Assembly (NCBI GenBank): GCA_004293445.1
Contig: RDYP01000003.1
Location: forward strand, 186,001-250,000
Reading direction: 5' to 3'
From: Verrucomicrobiota bacterium
GTDB taxonomy: Bacteria; Verrucomicrobiota; Verrucomicrobiia; Verrucomicrobiales; Akkermansiaceae
DNA length: 64,000 nucleotides
The notes beneath the pieces were generated by a model. It saw only the letters and a program-made list of their open reading frames with translations, searched no databases and was not told the origin of the DNA. Shown here piece by piece: positions 19,469-27,405 of this stretch (position 1 is its first letter; each line of letters opens with the position of its first letter). The position numbers were made by a program, and so were the translations under genes.

Positions 19469-19753
19469 TCAGGCTTCGCGTTTCTTGGGCTTTTTTGCCG
19501 CCTTGGTCTTCGATGGACGCGCTTGGGTCGCCTTTTCGCTTCCCTGTCGCACCGTCTGGACATCGGCGTCTTTTCCAAGTTGCAGGGGCAGCATCAGTCT
19601 TCCTCCGTTGCGTTCCACATGATCGGCCAGACCTCGCAGAGCCCAGCGGATGATGGTGGCGGAAGTCACTCGGTAGCGTTCGGCCAAGCCGTCCAAAACC
19701 TGCATCTCTTGGTTTTCAAACCTCACGGTTATCCCTGTTTTTCCACTCGCCAT
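19469..19753 (-). CDS. Ribbon-helix-helix DNA-binding protein with Lys-rich tail
   Basis: A protein of 94 residues. The N-terminal half fits a ribbon-helix-helix fold: a short beta strand (GITVRFENQEMQVLDGL) then two helices (AERYRVTSATIIRWALRGLADHVE). The C-terminus is a basic tail (RPSKTKAAKKPKKREA) that would bind DNA non-specifically. I chose MASGKTG at 19753 over an upstream ATG at 19822 that would overlap the divergent gene. It is divergent from a second RHH-like gene across a 67-base spacer containing a dyad, a layout often seen in autoregulated pairs. Confidence 0.6.
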   Translation of the reverse strand: MASGKTGITVRFENQEMQVLDGLAERYRVTSATIIRWALRGLADHVERNGGRLMLPLQLGKDADVQTVRQGSEKATQARPSKTKAAKKPKKREA

Positions 19754-19777
19754 ACCTGCTATTATGACCCCTGTTAA

Positions 19778-19796
19778 AAGATCTTGCAAGAATCTT
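19778..19796. promoter_or_regulatory. Dyad between the divergent RHH genes
   Basis: AAGAT-CTTGCAAG-A-ATCTT: an 8-base palindromic core with flanking 5-base half-sites, offset by one base. Its position between two small divergent DNA-binding proteins suggests a shared operator. Confidence 0.35.
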
Positions 19797-19820
19797 CTTG
19801 TCCCCGGTGCGCCTCGGTGC

Positions 19821-20039
19821 ATGGTGAAGCGCGTGAAATCGATCCGGCTTGAGCTATCCCCACAGGAGGCCGCAATCGTCGAAGAAATCAGCGCTTTGGG
19901 ATTCAGCAGTAAATCTGAGCTGATTCGCTGCGCAACCCTGGCGTGGATGGAACATCATGATGCTACGGGTGCGGCGGGAGAGACTGTTGGAACTTCGGCG
20001 GATGGGGGGGTGTGTGGGACAGAAGCCGGGAGCGTCTGA
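19821..20039 (+). CDS. Small ribbon-helix-helix-like protein
   Basis: A protein of 72 residues starting MVKRVKSIRLELSPQEAAIV, with a strand followed by two helices (ISALGFSSKSELIRCATLAWMEHH), the usual RHH arrangement for small transcription factors or antitoxins. The last 25 residues are Gly/Thr-rich and look unstructured. The ATG at 19821 is preferred over 19764, which would overlap the divergent gene start. No toxin partner is visible on either side. Confidence 0.5.
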   Translation: MVKRVKSIRLELSPQEAAIVEEISALGFSSKSELIRCATLAWMEHHDATGAAGETVGTSADGGVCGTEAGSV

Positions 20040-20131
20040 AGTTTTGAAGTTTTTTTCGGGCTGACGGAATTAAAGACATTTGTTTTTGGCAGGCTTGCTA
20101 GGTCTCCAGTGTGTCTTTGCGAACGTCAACC

Positions 20132-21844
20132 ATGCCGCGCGTTTCCGGTCGTCAGCCCGGGCTGATCGTGTTCGGTCTGATATGGACGGCTTTTAGTTCC
20201 GTCTTTGTGGTGTTGGGGCTGAGCGGGCTTTGGAAAGCGGTCACTGTCAGCGGTTGGGAGCGAGTCCCTTGTGAGATTGAGCGTTTCGAGATTCGCGCGA
20301 ACGCCGGCAAAACTCCAGCGTTCGCGGCGGATTTGCGGTTTCACTACGAGTTCGATGGACGCAAGTATCACGGCTCACATTTGTGGCTGGAGAAAGAGGA
20401 TGGTGATGATTACGAGGATTTGGCGGAAATTCGGGAGAAGTTTTTCCGGGGGGCGGCAGGGCGGCAGATCGAGTGTCGGGTGAATCCAGAACGACCTGTG
20501 GAATCCGCATTGTTGGGGAGCAATGCGGGCCAGATCTTGGGTGCGAGCTGCTTTGTCGTCTTTGGTTTGTTTTTCGTGATGATAGGCGTGGGACTCCTTC
20601 GGTTGGGCTTCAAATCGGGAGGGGCGCGGGCTAGGAGCGCTGGGTCGTCGAGTGATGCGCCACCCTTTGTAACGACGGTTTTCTTTTTGTTTTTTGCGGT
20701 GGCCGGGTTGGGCCTACTGGGTGGGTTGATCCTACCAAAGGCTTTGGACTGGGCGTCGATGCAGCGCTGGAAGTCGGTGGATGCCGAGGTGATTTGGAGT
20801 CGGGTGAAGCACAAGAGCGGCAGCGATGGCGCGACTTATGCGGTCGATCTTTTTTACCGTTACGAGTTCGATGGCCGGGAGTATCGATCCAATCGCTACG
20901 ATATTCTCGGTGGGAGTTCGTCCGGTCGATCGGGAAAGGAAGCGATCGTGAAAGCGCATCCTGCGAAGTCGCGGCTCGAGGTTTTCGTGAATCCTGTCGA
21001 ACCTTGGCATGCGGTGGTGAAGCGGGATCTCGGGTGGTGGGGGTGGTTTGCTTTGTTTCCCTTGCCCTTTTTAGGGATTGGGTTCGGCGGCTTGTGGTGG
21101 ATGCTGCGTCGTAAGGGGCGAAGTCCAGCGCGTTCTGAAACGACTCCGCCGTCTGGCCGCTTCGCTTCATCGGCACGGGGGCAGGGTAAGAGTTCCGCAG
21201 TGGCTGTGTCGGGTGAATGGATGGCCGTGGGAGGCGGCCGGGTGAAGGCTTGTTTGGGTCTGCTATTCGCCGCGCTTTTTTGGAATGGGGTGGTTTCTTT
21301 CGGCGTGCGAGATGCCTTTGGCGGCTTGGCGGGAGCCTCTTGGATCGATCGTATTTCAGGTGGAGGTCTCGGGTTGTTCATGATTCCGTTTGTCGTGGTA
21401 GGCTTTGGTTTGGTCATCGCGACGCTCTACACATTCGTGGCTATTTTTGGGCCGCGCTATGAGATCCAACTGGCGGAGGCTTCGTTAAAGCCCGGAAAAT
21501 CGACTATCGTCCAATGGCGGCGAGTTGGTGGCTGGGGGCAGCCGCGGGACTTCGTCTTGTTGCTGGTGGGTCGAGAGGAGGCCACTTGGTCGCAGGGTTC
21601 CAGTCGGTCGACGGCGCGATCGGTTTTCTACGAGCAACTGCTTTTCGAAACCACCGTGCCGCTTTCGATGCTTCAGGGTCGTGTGGAATTACGGATTCCT
21701 GACGATGGCGTGCCCGGATTCCAGGGTCGTCACAACAAGCTGTTTTGGCTGCTATCTCTTCGCGCTGGGGTGCCTTGGTTGCCCGACCTGCGGGCGGACC
21801 GGGAATTTGCGGTGGTGGCACCTACGAAGGAGGAACTTCCATGA
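20132..21844 (+). CDS. DUF3592-containing membrane protein
   Basis: A multi-pass protein of 570 residues. It contains two DUF3592 modules: each has a helix, a beta domain with the pattern RFHYEFDGRKYHGSH or LFYRYEFDGREYRSNR, a VNPERP / VNPVEP motif, and a closing membrane segment. A third part (from about residue 380) has two more helices and a beta-rich domain (SLKPGKSTIVQWRRVGG, VELRIPDDGVPGFQGRHNKL) that resembles arrestin-like sandwiches. The start is taken at the ATG at 20132; a GTG at 20111 is an alternative. Its stop overlaps the next start as ATGA, so the two genes are translationally coupled. Function unknown. Confidence 0.75.
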   Translation: MPRVSGRQPGLIVFGLIWTAFSSVFVVLGLSGLWKAVTVSGWERVPCEIERFEIRANAGKTPAFAADLRFHYEFDGRKYHGSHLWLEKEDGDDYEDLAEIREKFFRGAAGRQIECRVNPERPVESALLGSNAGQILGASCFVVFGLFFVMIGVGLLRLGFKSGGARARSAGSSSDAPPFVTTVFFLFFAVAGLGLLGGLILPKALDWASMQRWKSVDAEVIWSRVKHKSGSDGATYAVDLFYRYEFDGREYRSNRYDILGGSSSGRSGKEAIVKAHPAKSRLEVFVNPVEPWHAVVKRDLGWWGWFALFPLPFLGIGFGGLWWMLRRKGRSPARSETTPPSGRFASSARGQGKSSAVAVSGEWMAVGGGRVKACLGLLFAALFWNGVVSFGVRDAFGGLAGASWIDRISGGGLGLFMIPFVVVGFGLVIATLYTFVAIFGPRYEIQLAEASLKPGKSTIVQWRRVGGWGQPRDFVLLLVGREEATWSQGSSRSTARSVFYEQLLFETTVPLSMLQGRVELRIPDDGVPGFQGRHNKLFWLLSLRAGVPWLPDLRADREFAVVAPTKEELP

Positions 21845-22254
21845 CGACGATTACCTTACAACGCAAGGATCTCCGCCCATTTGAGACGGTGAGTGGTCGG
21901 GTCGAGTGGCGTTTGGAAAAGGCGCCGCGTGATTTGGAGTTGCGTTTGTGTTGGTTCACTCGCGGGCGTGGAACGGAAGAAGCGGGAACTGTGGCACAGA
22001 TCGCTTTGGGGGATCGTGCCGAGGGCGCGAGTGATTTTTCGTTCGAGCTACCCGCCGGGCCTTGGAGTGTTGAAGGCCGCTTGCTGGGCATTGGGTGGGC
22101 GGTGGAATTGGTTGCGAAGCGGCAAGGCGGGCTTGCTTTGGAGGAATTTGTCATGTCGCCGGACCGAGTATCCCGCAAGCTGAGGGAAGTTGCGGAGCCG
22201 CGCAGTGAGACGGGTGTCGGGCGATGGCTGAAGCGATTCTCCCGGAAGTCGTGA
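21841..22254 (+). CDS. Arrestin-like beta-sandwich protein, unknown
   Basis: A soluble protein of 137 residues without a signal peptide, starting MTTITLQRKDLRPFETVSG. The pattern of alternating strands (GRVEWRLEKAPRDLELRLCW, FSFELPAGPWSVEGRLLGI, WAVELVAKR) resembles an arrestin/SpoVM-type sandwich, and it ends in a basic helix (GRWLKRFSRKS). It overlaps the upstream DUF3592 gene by 4 bases and the downstream ATPase gene by 31, so the three form a tight operon. Family assignment is by eye only. Confidence 0.55.
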   Translation: MTTITLQRKDLRPFETVSGRVEWRLEKAPRDLELRLCWFTRGRGTEEAGTVAQIALGDRAEGASDFSFELPAGPWSVEGRLLGIGWAVELVAKRQGGLALEEFVMSPDRVSRKLREVAEPRSETGVGRWLKRFSRKS

Positions 22255-22841
22255 TAACGGCCCGCGAAAATCCCTTCGCGCCGGGTCGTTTGCGCAGGGT
22301 GCTCGGCTTTGATCCCGGGCTGGTTGGCAGTAGCTGGAAAGAGCTGGAGTCCCGCTGGCGTGCATTGGGCTGCCGGGCTGCGGTGACTGGGCATCGTGGA
22401 AGTGGCAAAAGCAGCTTGCTGGAGGCTTGGGCTGCGAGATTGGACGAAGCGCCGATGCATTTGTTTTTCAATGATAGCCGGCGGCGTCTCGATGCCGGGG
22501 ATCGAGCACTTTTGGCGGCTTGCGCGGGCAGAGTGGTTTTTGTCGATGGTGAGGATCATCTGCCTTGGTGGGAAATTCGTGAACTGCGTCGTGCTCTCGA
22601 TGCGGCATCGGCTGTGCTTGTTGTACGTTCGCGGCGGGGCTCATGGCCGGAATTGATTCGTTTGCATGGCGACGCTGCATTGGCCTCCGTTTTGATTTCG
22701 CGTGCCGCTCCGGAGTGGGTTGGGCATTTTCGTCCGCAGGTGGCAGCGCGGTTGAGAGCCAGCGGCGGGAATTTGCGAGAATTGCTGCTGGGTTGCTACG
22801 ACGAGTTGGCGCGGGGCGGTGACGATGGCTGGTCCGGGTAG
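22224..22841 (+). CDS. Small P-loop ATPase, unknown
   Basis: A protein of 205 residues with a Walker A motif GHRGSGKSS near residue 57, a Walker B-like VVFVDGEDHLPWWE, and a sensor-like strand SAVLVVRSRRGSW. It looks like a minimal AAA/STAND-type ATPase domain with no additional domain. It is translationally tied to the upstream arrestin-like gene. Function unknown; the operon with a DUF3592 membrane protein suggests a membrane-associated complex. Confidence 0.6.
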   Translation: MAEAILPEVVITARENPFAPGRLRRVLGFDPGLVGSSWKELESRWRALGCRAAVTGHRGSGKSSLLEAWAARLDEAPMHLFFNDSRRRLDAGDRALLAACAGRVVFVDGEDHLPWWEIRELRRALDAASAVLVVRSRRGSWPELIRLHGDAALASVLISRAAPEWVGHFRPQVAARLRASGGNLRELLLGCYDELARGGDDGWSG

Positions 22842-22883
22842 AAAATCTTTGGAAAGCATCGGCAAATCCTTAGGGTCGCCGCC

Positions 22884-23399
22884 GTGAGAGCTTTCTTCTG
22901 GCTTCTGCCCTTGGCCATGATGGTAGGCCTGAGCGCTTGCTCGAGCCAGGTGAAGGCGAAGCATCCGGTGGTCTATCGTTTTGAGAAGGGTCGCACGGCT
23001 CTCTTGCGCAATGGCCTTGCCTACGCGCCGAAGCGGGCACCCTTGGCGGTGAAGCGTGCGATCGCAGCTGGCAATCGCTTGCAGAGAAAGCCTTACAAGT
23101 GGGGCGGTGGGCATGCTCGGCATCATGACAGTGGCTACGATTGCTCGGGGACTGTCTCCTATGTTTTGAGGGAGGCGGGGCTGATGAAGGGATCCCTGCC
23201 GAGCAGTGGTTACTTCAGCTACGGAAGAAAGGGAGAAGGGGACTGGATCACCATTTACATCCGTCGGGGCCACGTCTTCATGACGGTGGCAGGGCTGCGT
23301 TTGGATACCGGCTGGGGAAGGGATCGGGGTGGGCCGCGATGGCATACGATGACGCGTCCGGGTCTGGGTCACGTGATGCGCCATCCCGCTGGGTATTGA
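22884..23399 (+). CDS. NlpC/P60-type lipoprotein, cell-wall hydrolase
   Basis: A protein of 171 residues with a GTG start at 22884. It begins with a lipoprotein signal (MRAFFWLLPLAMMVGLSAC, lipobox LSAC). The mature domain has NlpC/P60 features: YKWGGGH, the nucleophile Cys in YDCSGTVSYVL, and the His in GHVFMTVAG. Such enzymes cleave the peptide side chains of peptidoglycan in the periplasm. It follows the ATPase gene by 42 bases and may be in the same transcription unit. Confidence 0.75.
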   Translation: MRAFFWLLPLAMMVGLSACSSQVKAKHPVVYRFEKGRTALLRNGLAYAPKRAPLAVKRAIAAGNRLQRKPYKWGGGHARHHDSGYDCSGTVSYVLREAGLMKGSLPSSGYFSYGRKGEGDWITIYIRRGHVFMTVAGLRLDTGWGRDRGGPRWHTMTRPGLGHVMRHPAGY

Positions 23400-23601
23400 G
23401 GTCGGAATGATGCCTTTCCCGGGCTTCTTGCCGCAGTCCTCGAATTCGCTGCGATGGGACCCTCATTTCCGGGCTTGCCGTCGAACCGGGCTGCGTGTAA
23501 TGGGAAAAATGTCCGGGGCAATTTCCCGGTCGCCCTTCGTCCGGTCTCTGCGCCATCGACTGATGAAGTGGATTTGAAAATTGGCGTAGCGACTACAGAC
23601 A

Positions 23602-24078
23602 ATGGACATCTACGTGGGCAACCTGCCCTTCAGCGCCACTGAAGAAGAAGTGGCCGAGCTCTTCGCCGCCTTTGGTCCGGTGGAGAAAGTGAAAATCGTC
23701 ACGGATCGGGAAACCGGTCGCCCTCGCGGGTTTGCTTTCGTGACTCTGGCCGACGCCGAGCGGGTCAAGGAAGCCGCCGACGCGGTGGACGGGCAGGAAA
23801 TGGGTGGACGACCCCTGCGGGTCAATCCGGCCGAGCCTCGTGAGAAGAAGCCGGGCGGCTTTGGCGGCGGTGGAAATCGCGGCGGTGGTGGCTACGGCGA
23901 ACGCCGTGGTGGTGGTGGCGGCGGTGGCTACGGCGATCGTCGTGGCGGCGGTGGTGGTGGTGGCTACGGTGACCGCCGTGGCGGTGGTGGTGGCAAGGGC
24001 GGCTATGGTGGCGGTGGCTACGGCGACCGTCGTGGTGGCGGCGGCTACGGTGGTGGGAAAGGCAGCGATTGGGATTGA
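23602..24078 (+). CDS. Glycine-rich RRM RNA-binding protein
   Basis: A protein of 158 residues. Residues 1-80 form one RNA recognition motif: RNP2 IYVGNL (3-8) and RNP1 RGFAFVTL (about 42-49). The rest is a glycine-rich tail with repeats of GGYGDRRGGGG (about residues 93-155), like cyanobacterial cold-inducible Rbp proteins. Such proteins act as RNA chaperones, often cold-induced. The RGG repeats are also seen in the DNA as near-identical 30-40-base units. It is monocistronic, with a strong terminator after it. Confidence 0.9.
   Translation: MDIYVGNLPFSATEEEVAELFAAFGPVEKVKIVTDRETGRPRGFAFVTLADAERVKEAADAVDGQEMGGRPLRVNPAEPREKKPGGFGGGGNRGGGGYGERRGGGGGGGYGDRRGGGGGGGYGDRRGGGGGKGGYGGGGYGDRRGGGGYGGGKGSDWD
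23875..24066 (+). repeat. Internal RGG-type tandem repeat in the RRM gene
   Basis: The Gly-rich tail is encoded by several imperfect tandem units with the pattern GGC-TAC-GGY-GAY-CGY-CGT followed by a run of GGY codons. Such repeats are prone to slippage, so length may vary between strains. Confidence 0.7.
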
Positions 24079-24113
24079 ATTCCTCCGCGATCCTTTTCCT
24101 AACGATTCTCCAA

Positions 24114-24148
24114 GCCCTGCTCCCTTCATGGGAGCGGGGCTTTTTGTC
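24114..24148 (+). terminator. Terminator of the RRM gene
   Basis: GCCCTGCTCCC (24114-24124) pairs with GGGAGCGGGGC (24130-24140) around TTCAT, followed by TTTTTGTC. The convergent channel gene ends 30 bases further on. Confidence 0.85.
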
Positions 24149-24177
24149 ATGGATTGCAAACTTTCCCGTCGGGAGGA

Positions 24178-26505
24178 TCAGCGATGATCGGCGGTTGGCC
24201 GCGGGAATGGGTCGTTTCGCTGTTGGAAATCGCGTTGGCGAAAGGCGATCGGAATCCCCGCTTCGCTGAGCCGCTTCTCGATCATGAAGCGTAGGTCGCT
24301 GCCAACGACCATGGAATTACCACCGCCGCGCAGATCGATCCAAAAGTAGAGAGCGAACATGAGGGCATCCGTTCCGAAGTCTTCTAAGACAGCGAGGGGT
24401 GGTGGGTCTTGGGCGATTTGTCCATGGGTCGCGGCGCAGTCTGTGAGGATGTTCGTGACTTCGCGTAATGGTGCTCCATAGGCCACGCCGACTTTAACGA
24501 CGCGTCGGACCTTGGCGGTTTCGAGGGTCCAGTTGATGACCTTGTTTTCAAGCAGAAGCGAGTTCGGCACAATCACATCGACGCCGTCGAAGGATCGCAC
24601 GGTGGATGATCGGGTATCGATGGCCGTGACCTTTCCGGCGACGCCGTCGACGTCGAGGATATCGCCGACCTGCACTTTGCGTTCTGCGAGGACGATGATT
24701 CCGCTGATGAAATTCTTGAACAGGGTCTGGGTACCGAAGCCCACGCCAATGGCGAGCGCGCCGCCGAGAAATGCGAAAGCGGTGAGAGGGATTTTCAGAA
24801 AGTGAAGGGTGATCAGGGCGAGCATCACGGCCACCGCCATCATGATCCAGCGGCGCCAGGTTTCGGCCTGTCCGCGTTCCGCGCGACCTTTGGCCACCAG
24901 CGATTCCATCAAGCGCCGAACCAGTCGTGTGCCGATCCGATAGGCAACGACGAAGAGACCGATCGCTCCGAGGAACCAGCCGAGCACCAGTCCGCGTTTC
25001 ACGGCAATGACCTCGCCGCCGACTTCTTCGCGGTCGACGTACTGATAGATTTCGAAATTCCACGCTTTGAATGCCCAGCTTTTGAGTTTGGCCCAGATGG
25101 TGGTGGAGCGTTCGCGCCAGCTCATGGCCTTTGCCGTTTTTTCGGCGTCACCCATCCAGCGTCGAAGATCGGCAGCGATCGAAGCCATGTCCTGGCCGAA
25201 GCGCTCCACGGCATCGAGTTCGGCTCGGCGGGCGGCGAGCAGGCGGTCGGTCGCCACTTGCCGCGGGGATCCGGCTTCGGGAGGACTTTCACGGTTTTCC
25301 TGCTCGCGGATCCCGGTGACAAAGGAGCGGCGTCGAACATCGACCATCAGATCGAAGGCTGTGGCTCGTGTGAGAAGCTCTTCGAGTTGCTTGAGTGCGG
25401 CCGCCTTTTCTTCGTGGGATGCACGGCCAGCAAGGACTTGTCGTGCTTTTTGGACGTCGAGGTATTCTTCCCCGAAACGACGTCCGGCAGCGAGGATCTC
25501 GGCGCGATCCGCAAGGCTCTGGACTTCGTCTTCGAGGATTTTCAGCAATTCTCCAGCGGCTTCGCGTCGTGGCTTGTCCTCGTCTGCGGTGTTTTCGAGC
25601 ACCGCGATTTCTTCCCGCAATTTCAGGCGTTCTTGGACGAGTTGACGCTGACGTTTCTCGATGCCCGCACTTTCGCGATCGATCTCGCGCGCTCGTTCGT
25701 CGGAGCTTTGTTTGATTTTTTCGAGGTCGGCTTCCGGGAAAAGCACCTCCTTGCCCAGAGCGGCGACTTTGCGTTTGGCGAGAGCCATTTCGGCGATGGC
25801 GGTTGCCACGCGCAATTGAGTGTTGTCGCGAGACAACTGGTAGAGCGATGCGGTCGTTCCCAACACCTTGACTCGCTGCGCGGCCGCATCCAGCCGCCAA
25901 GTGGCGGCCACCTTTGCTCCATCGCTGGCACGCTCTGCGGTGTCCTTGGCGCGGCGCAGTGCTTCGTCGGCTTCGCGAATTTCATCCTGTCGATTCGCGA
26001 CCTGGCGGTCGATCATCGCTACGGCGGATTGGTGGGCAGAGACCCGGCCTGCCGCGGCCTCGAGCTGGCGGTGGAGCTCGTCGTGGAGGAGGAAAGAATA
26101 AGGTCCCGGCTTGTCAAAACCCTGCCATGTCGCATCGGCTTTCTTCGCGCGATCCAATGCTTCGAGCAAAGACGTGGAGGTCTCCATCACTCGCATCATC
26201 CGTTCGGCGCCGAAGACTCCGAGCAGAAGATTGGCCCTTCGTTCTGATACCTCGGTTCCGCTGATGCCTTCTGGTGGGACAAAGTCTTTGCCGAGGCGAT
26301 CGGCTTCGGCCTGCCATACGAGGGCCGATTCCGTGAGGCGTTTGCGGGTTTGTTCCGGGCCGTCGACGCTAGCTTTGGCAGCCTGATCGGCGGATTTTCC
26401 CGAGCCCGCAGCTTTGGCGAGGGCTTCCAACTGGGCTGGCAGTGGTGCCGATGACAAGAGCCCTAGGGCGAGTACGGCGGCGAGCGATCGGTTCAGCGTG
26501 TGCAT
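24178..26505 (-). CDS. Large MscS-family mechanosensitive channel
   Basis: A channel of about 775 residues. It has a signal peptide (MHTLNRSLAAVLALGLLSSA), a long periplasmic coiled-coil domain of roughly 420 residues rich in Ala, Glu and Arg, four or more membrane helices, and the conserved pore helix and vestibule of MscS (LAIGVGFGTQTLFKNFISG, then GDILDVDGVAGKVTAID). The layout is like MscK/YbiO, with an extended N-terminus. It protects cells from hypo-osmotic rupture. The start at 26505 is chosen for its signal peptide; the frame runs further upstream to 26619. Divergent from fdhD. Confidence 0.9.
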   Translation of the reverse strand: MHTLNRSLAAVLALGLLSSAPLPAQLEALAKAAGSGKSADQAAKASVDGPEQTRKRLTESALVWQAEADRLGKDFVPPEGISGTEVSERRANLLLGVFGAERMMRVMETSTSLLEALDRAKKADATWQGFDKPGPYSFLLHDELHRQLEAAAGRVSAHQSAVAMIDRQVANRQDEIREADEALRRAKDTAERASDGAKVAATWRLDAAAQRVKVLGTTASLYQLSRDNTQLRVATAIAEMALAKRKVAALGKEVLFPEADLEKIKQSSDERAREIDRESAGIEKRQRQLVQERLKLREEIAVLENTADEDKPRREAAGELLKILEDEVQSLADRAEILAAGRRFGEEYLDVQKARQVLAGRASHEEKAAALKQLEELLTRATAFDLMVDVRRRSFVTGIREQENRESPPEAGSPRQVATDRLLAARRAELDAVERFGQDMASIAADLRRWMGDAEKTAKAMSWRERSTTIWAKLKSWAFKAWNFEIYQYVDREEVGGEVIAVKRGLVLGWFLGAIGLFVVAYRIGTRLVRRLMESLVAKGRAERGQAETWRRWIMMAVAVMLALITLHFLKIPLTAFAFLGGALAIGVGFGTQTLFKNFISGIIVLAERKVQVGDILDVDGVAGKVTAIDTRSSTVRSFDGVDVIVPNSLLLENKVINWTLETAKVRRVVKVGVAYGAPLREVTNILTDCAATHGQIAQDPPPLAVLEDFGTDALMFALYFWIDLRGGGNSMVVGSDLRFMIEKRLSEAGIPIAFRQRDFQQRNDPFPRPTADHR

Positions 26506-26619
26506 GGTTGCGACTGCACAAAGATGGCCGCGTTGAGCTTCTTTGACCAGCCCGAGGAGGTGGCTCGGATTTGCCCAGGCAATCGGTGCTTTTCCGAACC
26601 GATATCCGCGAGTAACCAT

Positions 26620-27402
26620 ATGAGTATGATGGATCGACGGGTCATGGCGATCGATGCCGCCGGCCTACCAAGTCCCGACTGCGTGGCGGTCGAGGAGCCG
26701 CTGCAGATCGTGGTCGATGGTCATCCGATCGCGGTGACCATGCGAACGCCGGGTCACGACGAGGAGCTGGTGCTGGGCTTCTTGCTTAGTGAAGGTGTGA
26801 TTCGTGCGGCCCACGAGCTGCGGAAAATCGACTGCCACACTCGGGAGAATCACGCGTTGGTTTTTTTGGCCGATGGAGTGGAGATCGATCTCCAGCGGTT
26901 GACTCGGCATGTTTTCAGCGCTTCGTCCTGCGGGCTTTGTGGGAAGGCGACGATCGATGCGACCACCTGCTGTCGTGCGCCCTTGCCGAAGGGTCCGACT
27001 TTCTCTCGCGAGCTACTACTTGCCGCGCCGGAGCGCCTTGCGGCGGCACAGCCGGTTTTTACCCGCACGGGCGGGCTGCACGGTGTCGGCTTGTTCGGAG
27101 CGGATGGCAGTTTGCACGTCGTGCGCGAGGACATTGGTCGCCACAATGCGGTGGACAAGGTTTTGGGTCATGCATTGCGGACCGGCTTGGATTTGTCGCG
27201 TTGCTTCTTGTTGGTTTCCGGACGCGTGTCGTTCGAGATCATGCAAAAGGCCCTAACAGGTGGGATCCCGCTGGTCGCTGCGATCTCGGCCCCTTCATCG
27301 TTGGCGATCGAGTTCGCCGAGCGTGCGAACCAGACGCTGGTCGCGTTTCTCCGTCCACCGAAGTTCCGGGTGTATGCCGCCGGTGAAAGGCTGGCGATTT
27401 GA
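26620..27402 (+). CDS. fdhD: Formate dehydrogenase accessory sulfurtransferase FdhD
   Basis: FdhD transfers sulfur from IscS to the molybdenum cofactor of formate dehydrogenases. The 260-residue protein has the signature EEPLQIVVDG and HDEELVLGFLLSEGVI, the functional CxxC in SSCGLCGK, and the C-terminal HNAVDKVLG and VSGRVSFEIMQKAL. The ATG at 26620 is chosen; the open frame starts at 26500, overlapping the divergent channel gene. No formate dehydrogenase structural gene is in the window. It is convergent with rapA, with a 3-base gap. Confidence 0.92.
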   Translation: MSMMDRRVMAIDAAGLPSPDCVAVEEPLQIVVDGHPIAVTMRTPGHDEELVLGFLLSEGVIRAAHELRKIDCHTRENHALVFLADGVEIDLQRLTRHVFSASSCGLCGKATIDATTCCRAPLPKGPTFSRELLLAAPERLAAAQPVFTRTGGLHGVGLFGADGSLHVVREDIGRHNAVDKVLGHALRTGLDLSRCFLLVSGRVSFEIMQKALTGGIPLVAAISAPSSLAIEFAERANQTLVAFLRPPKFRVYAAGERLAI

Positions 27403-27405
27403 GCA

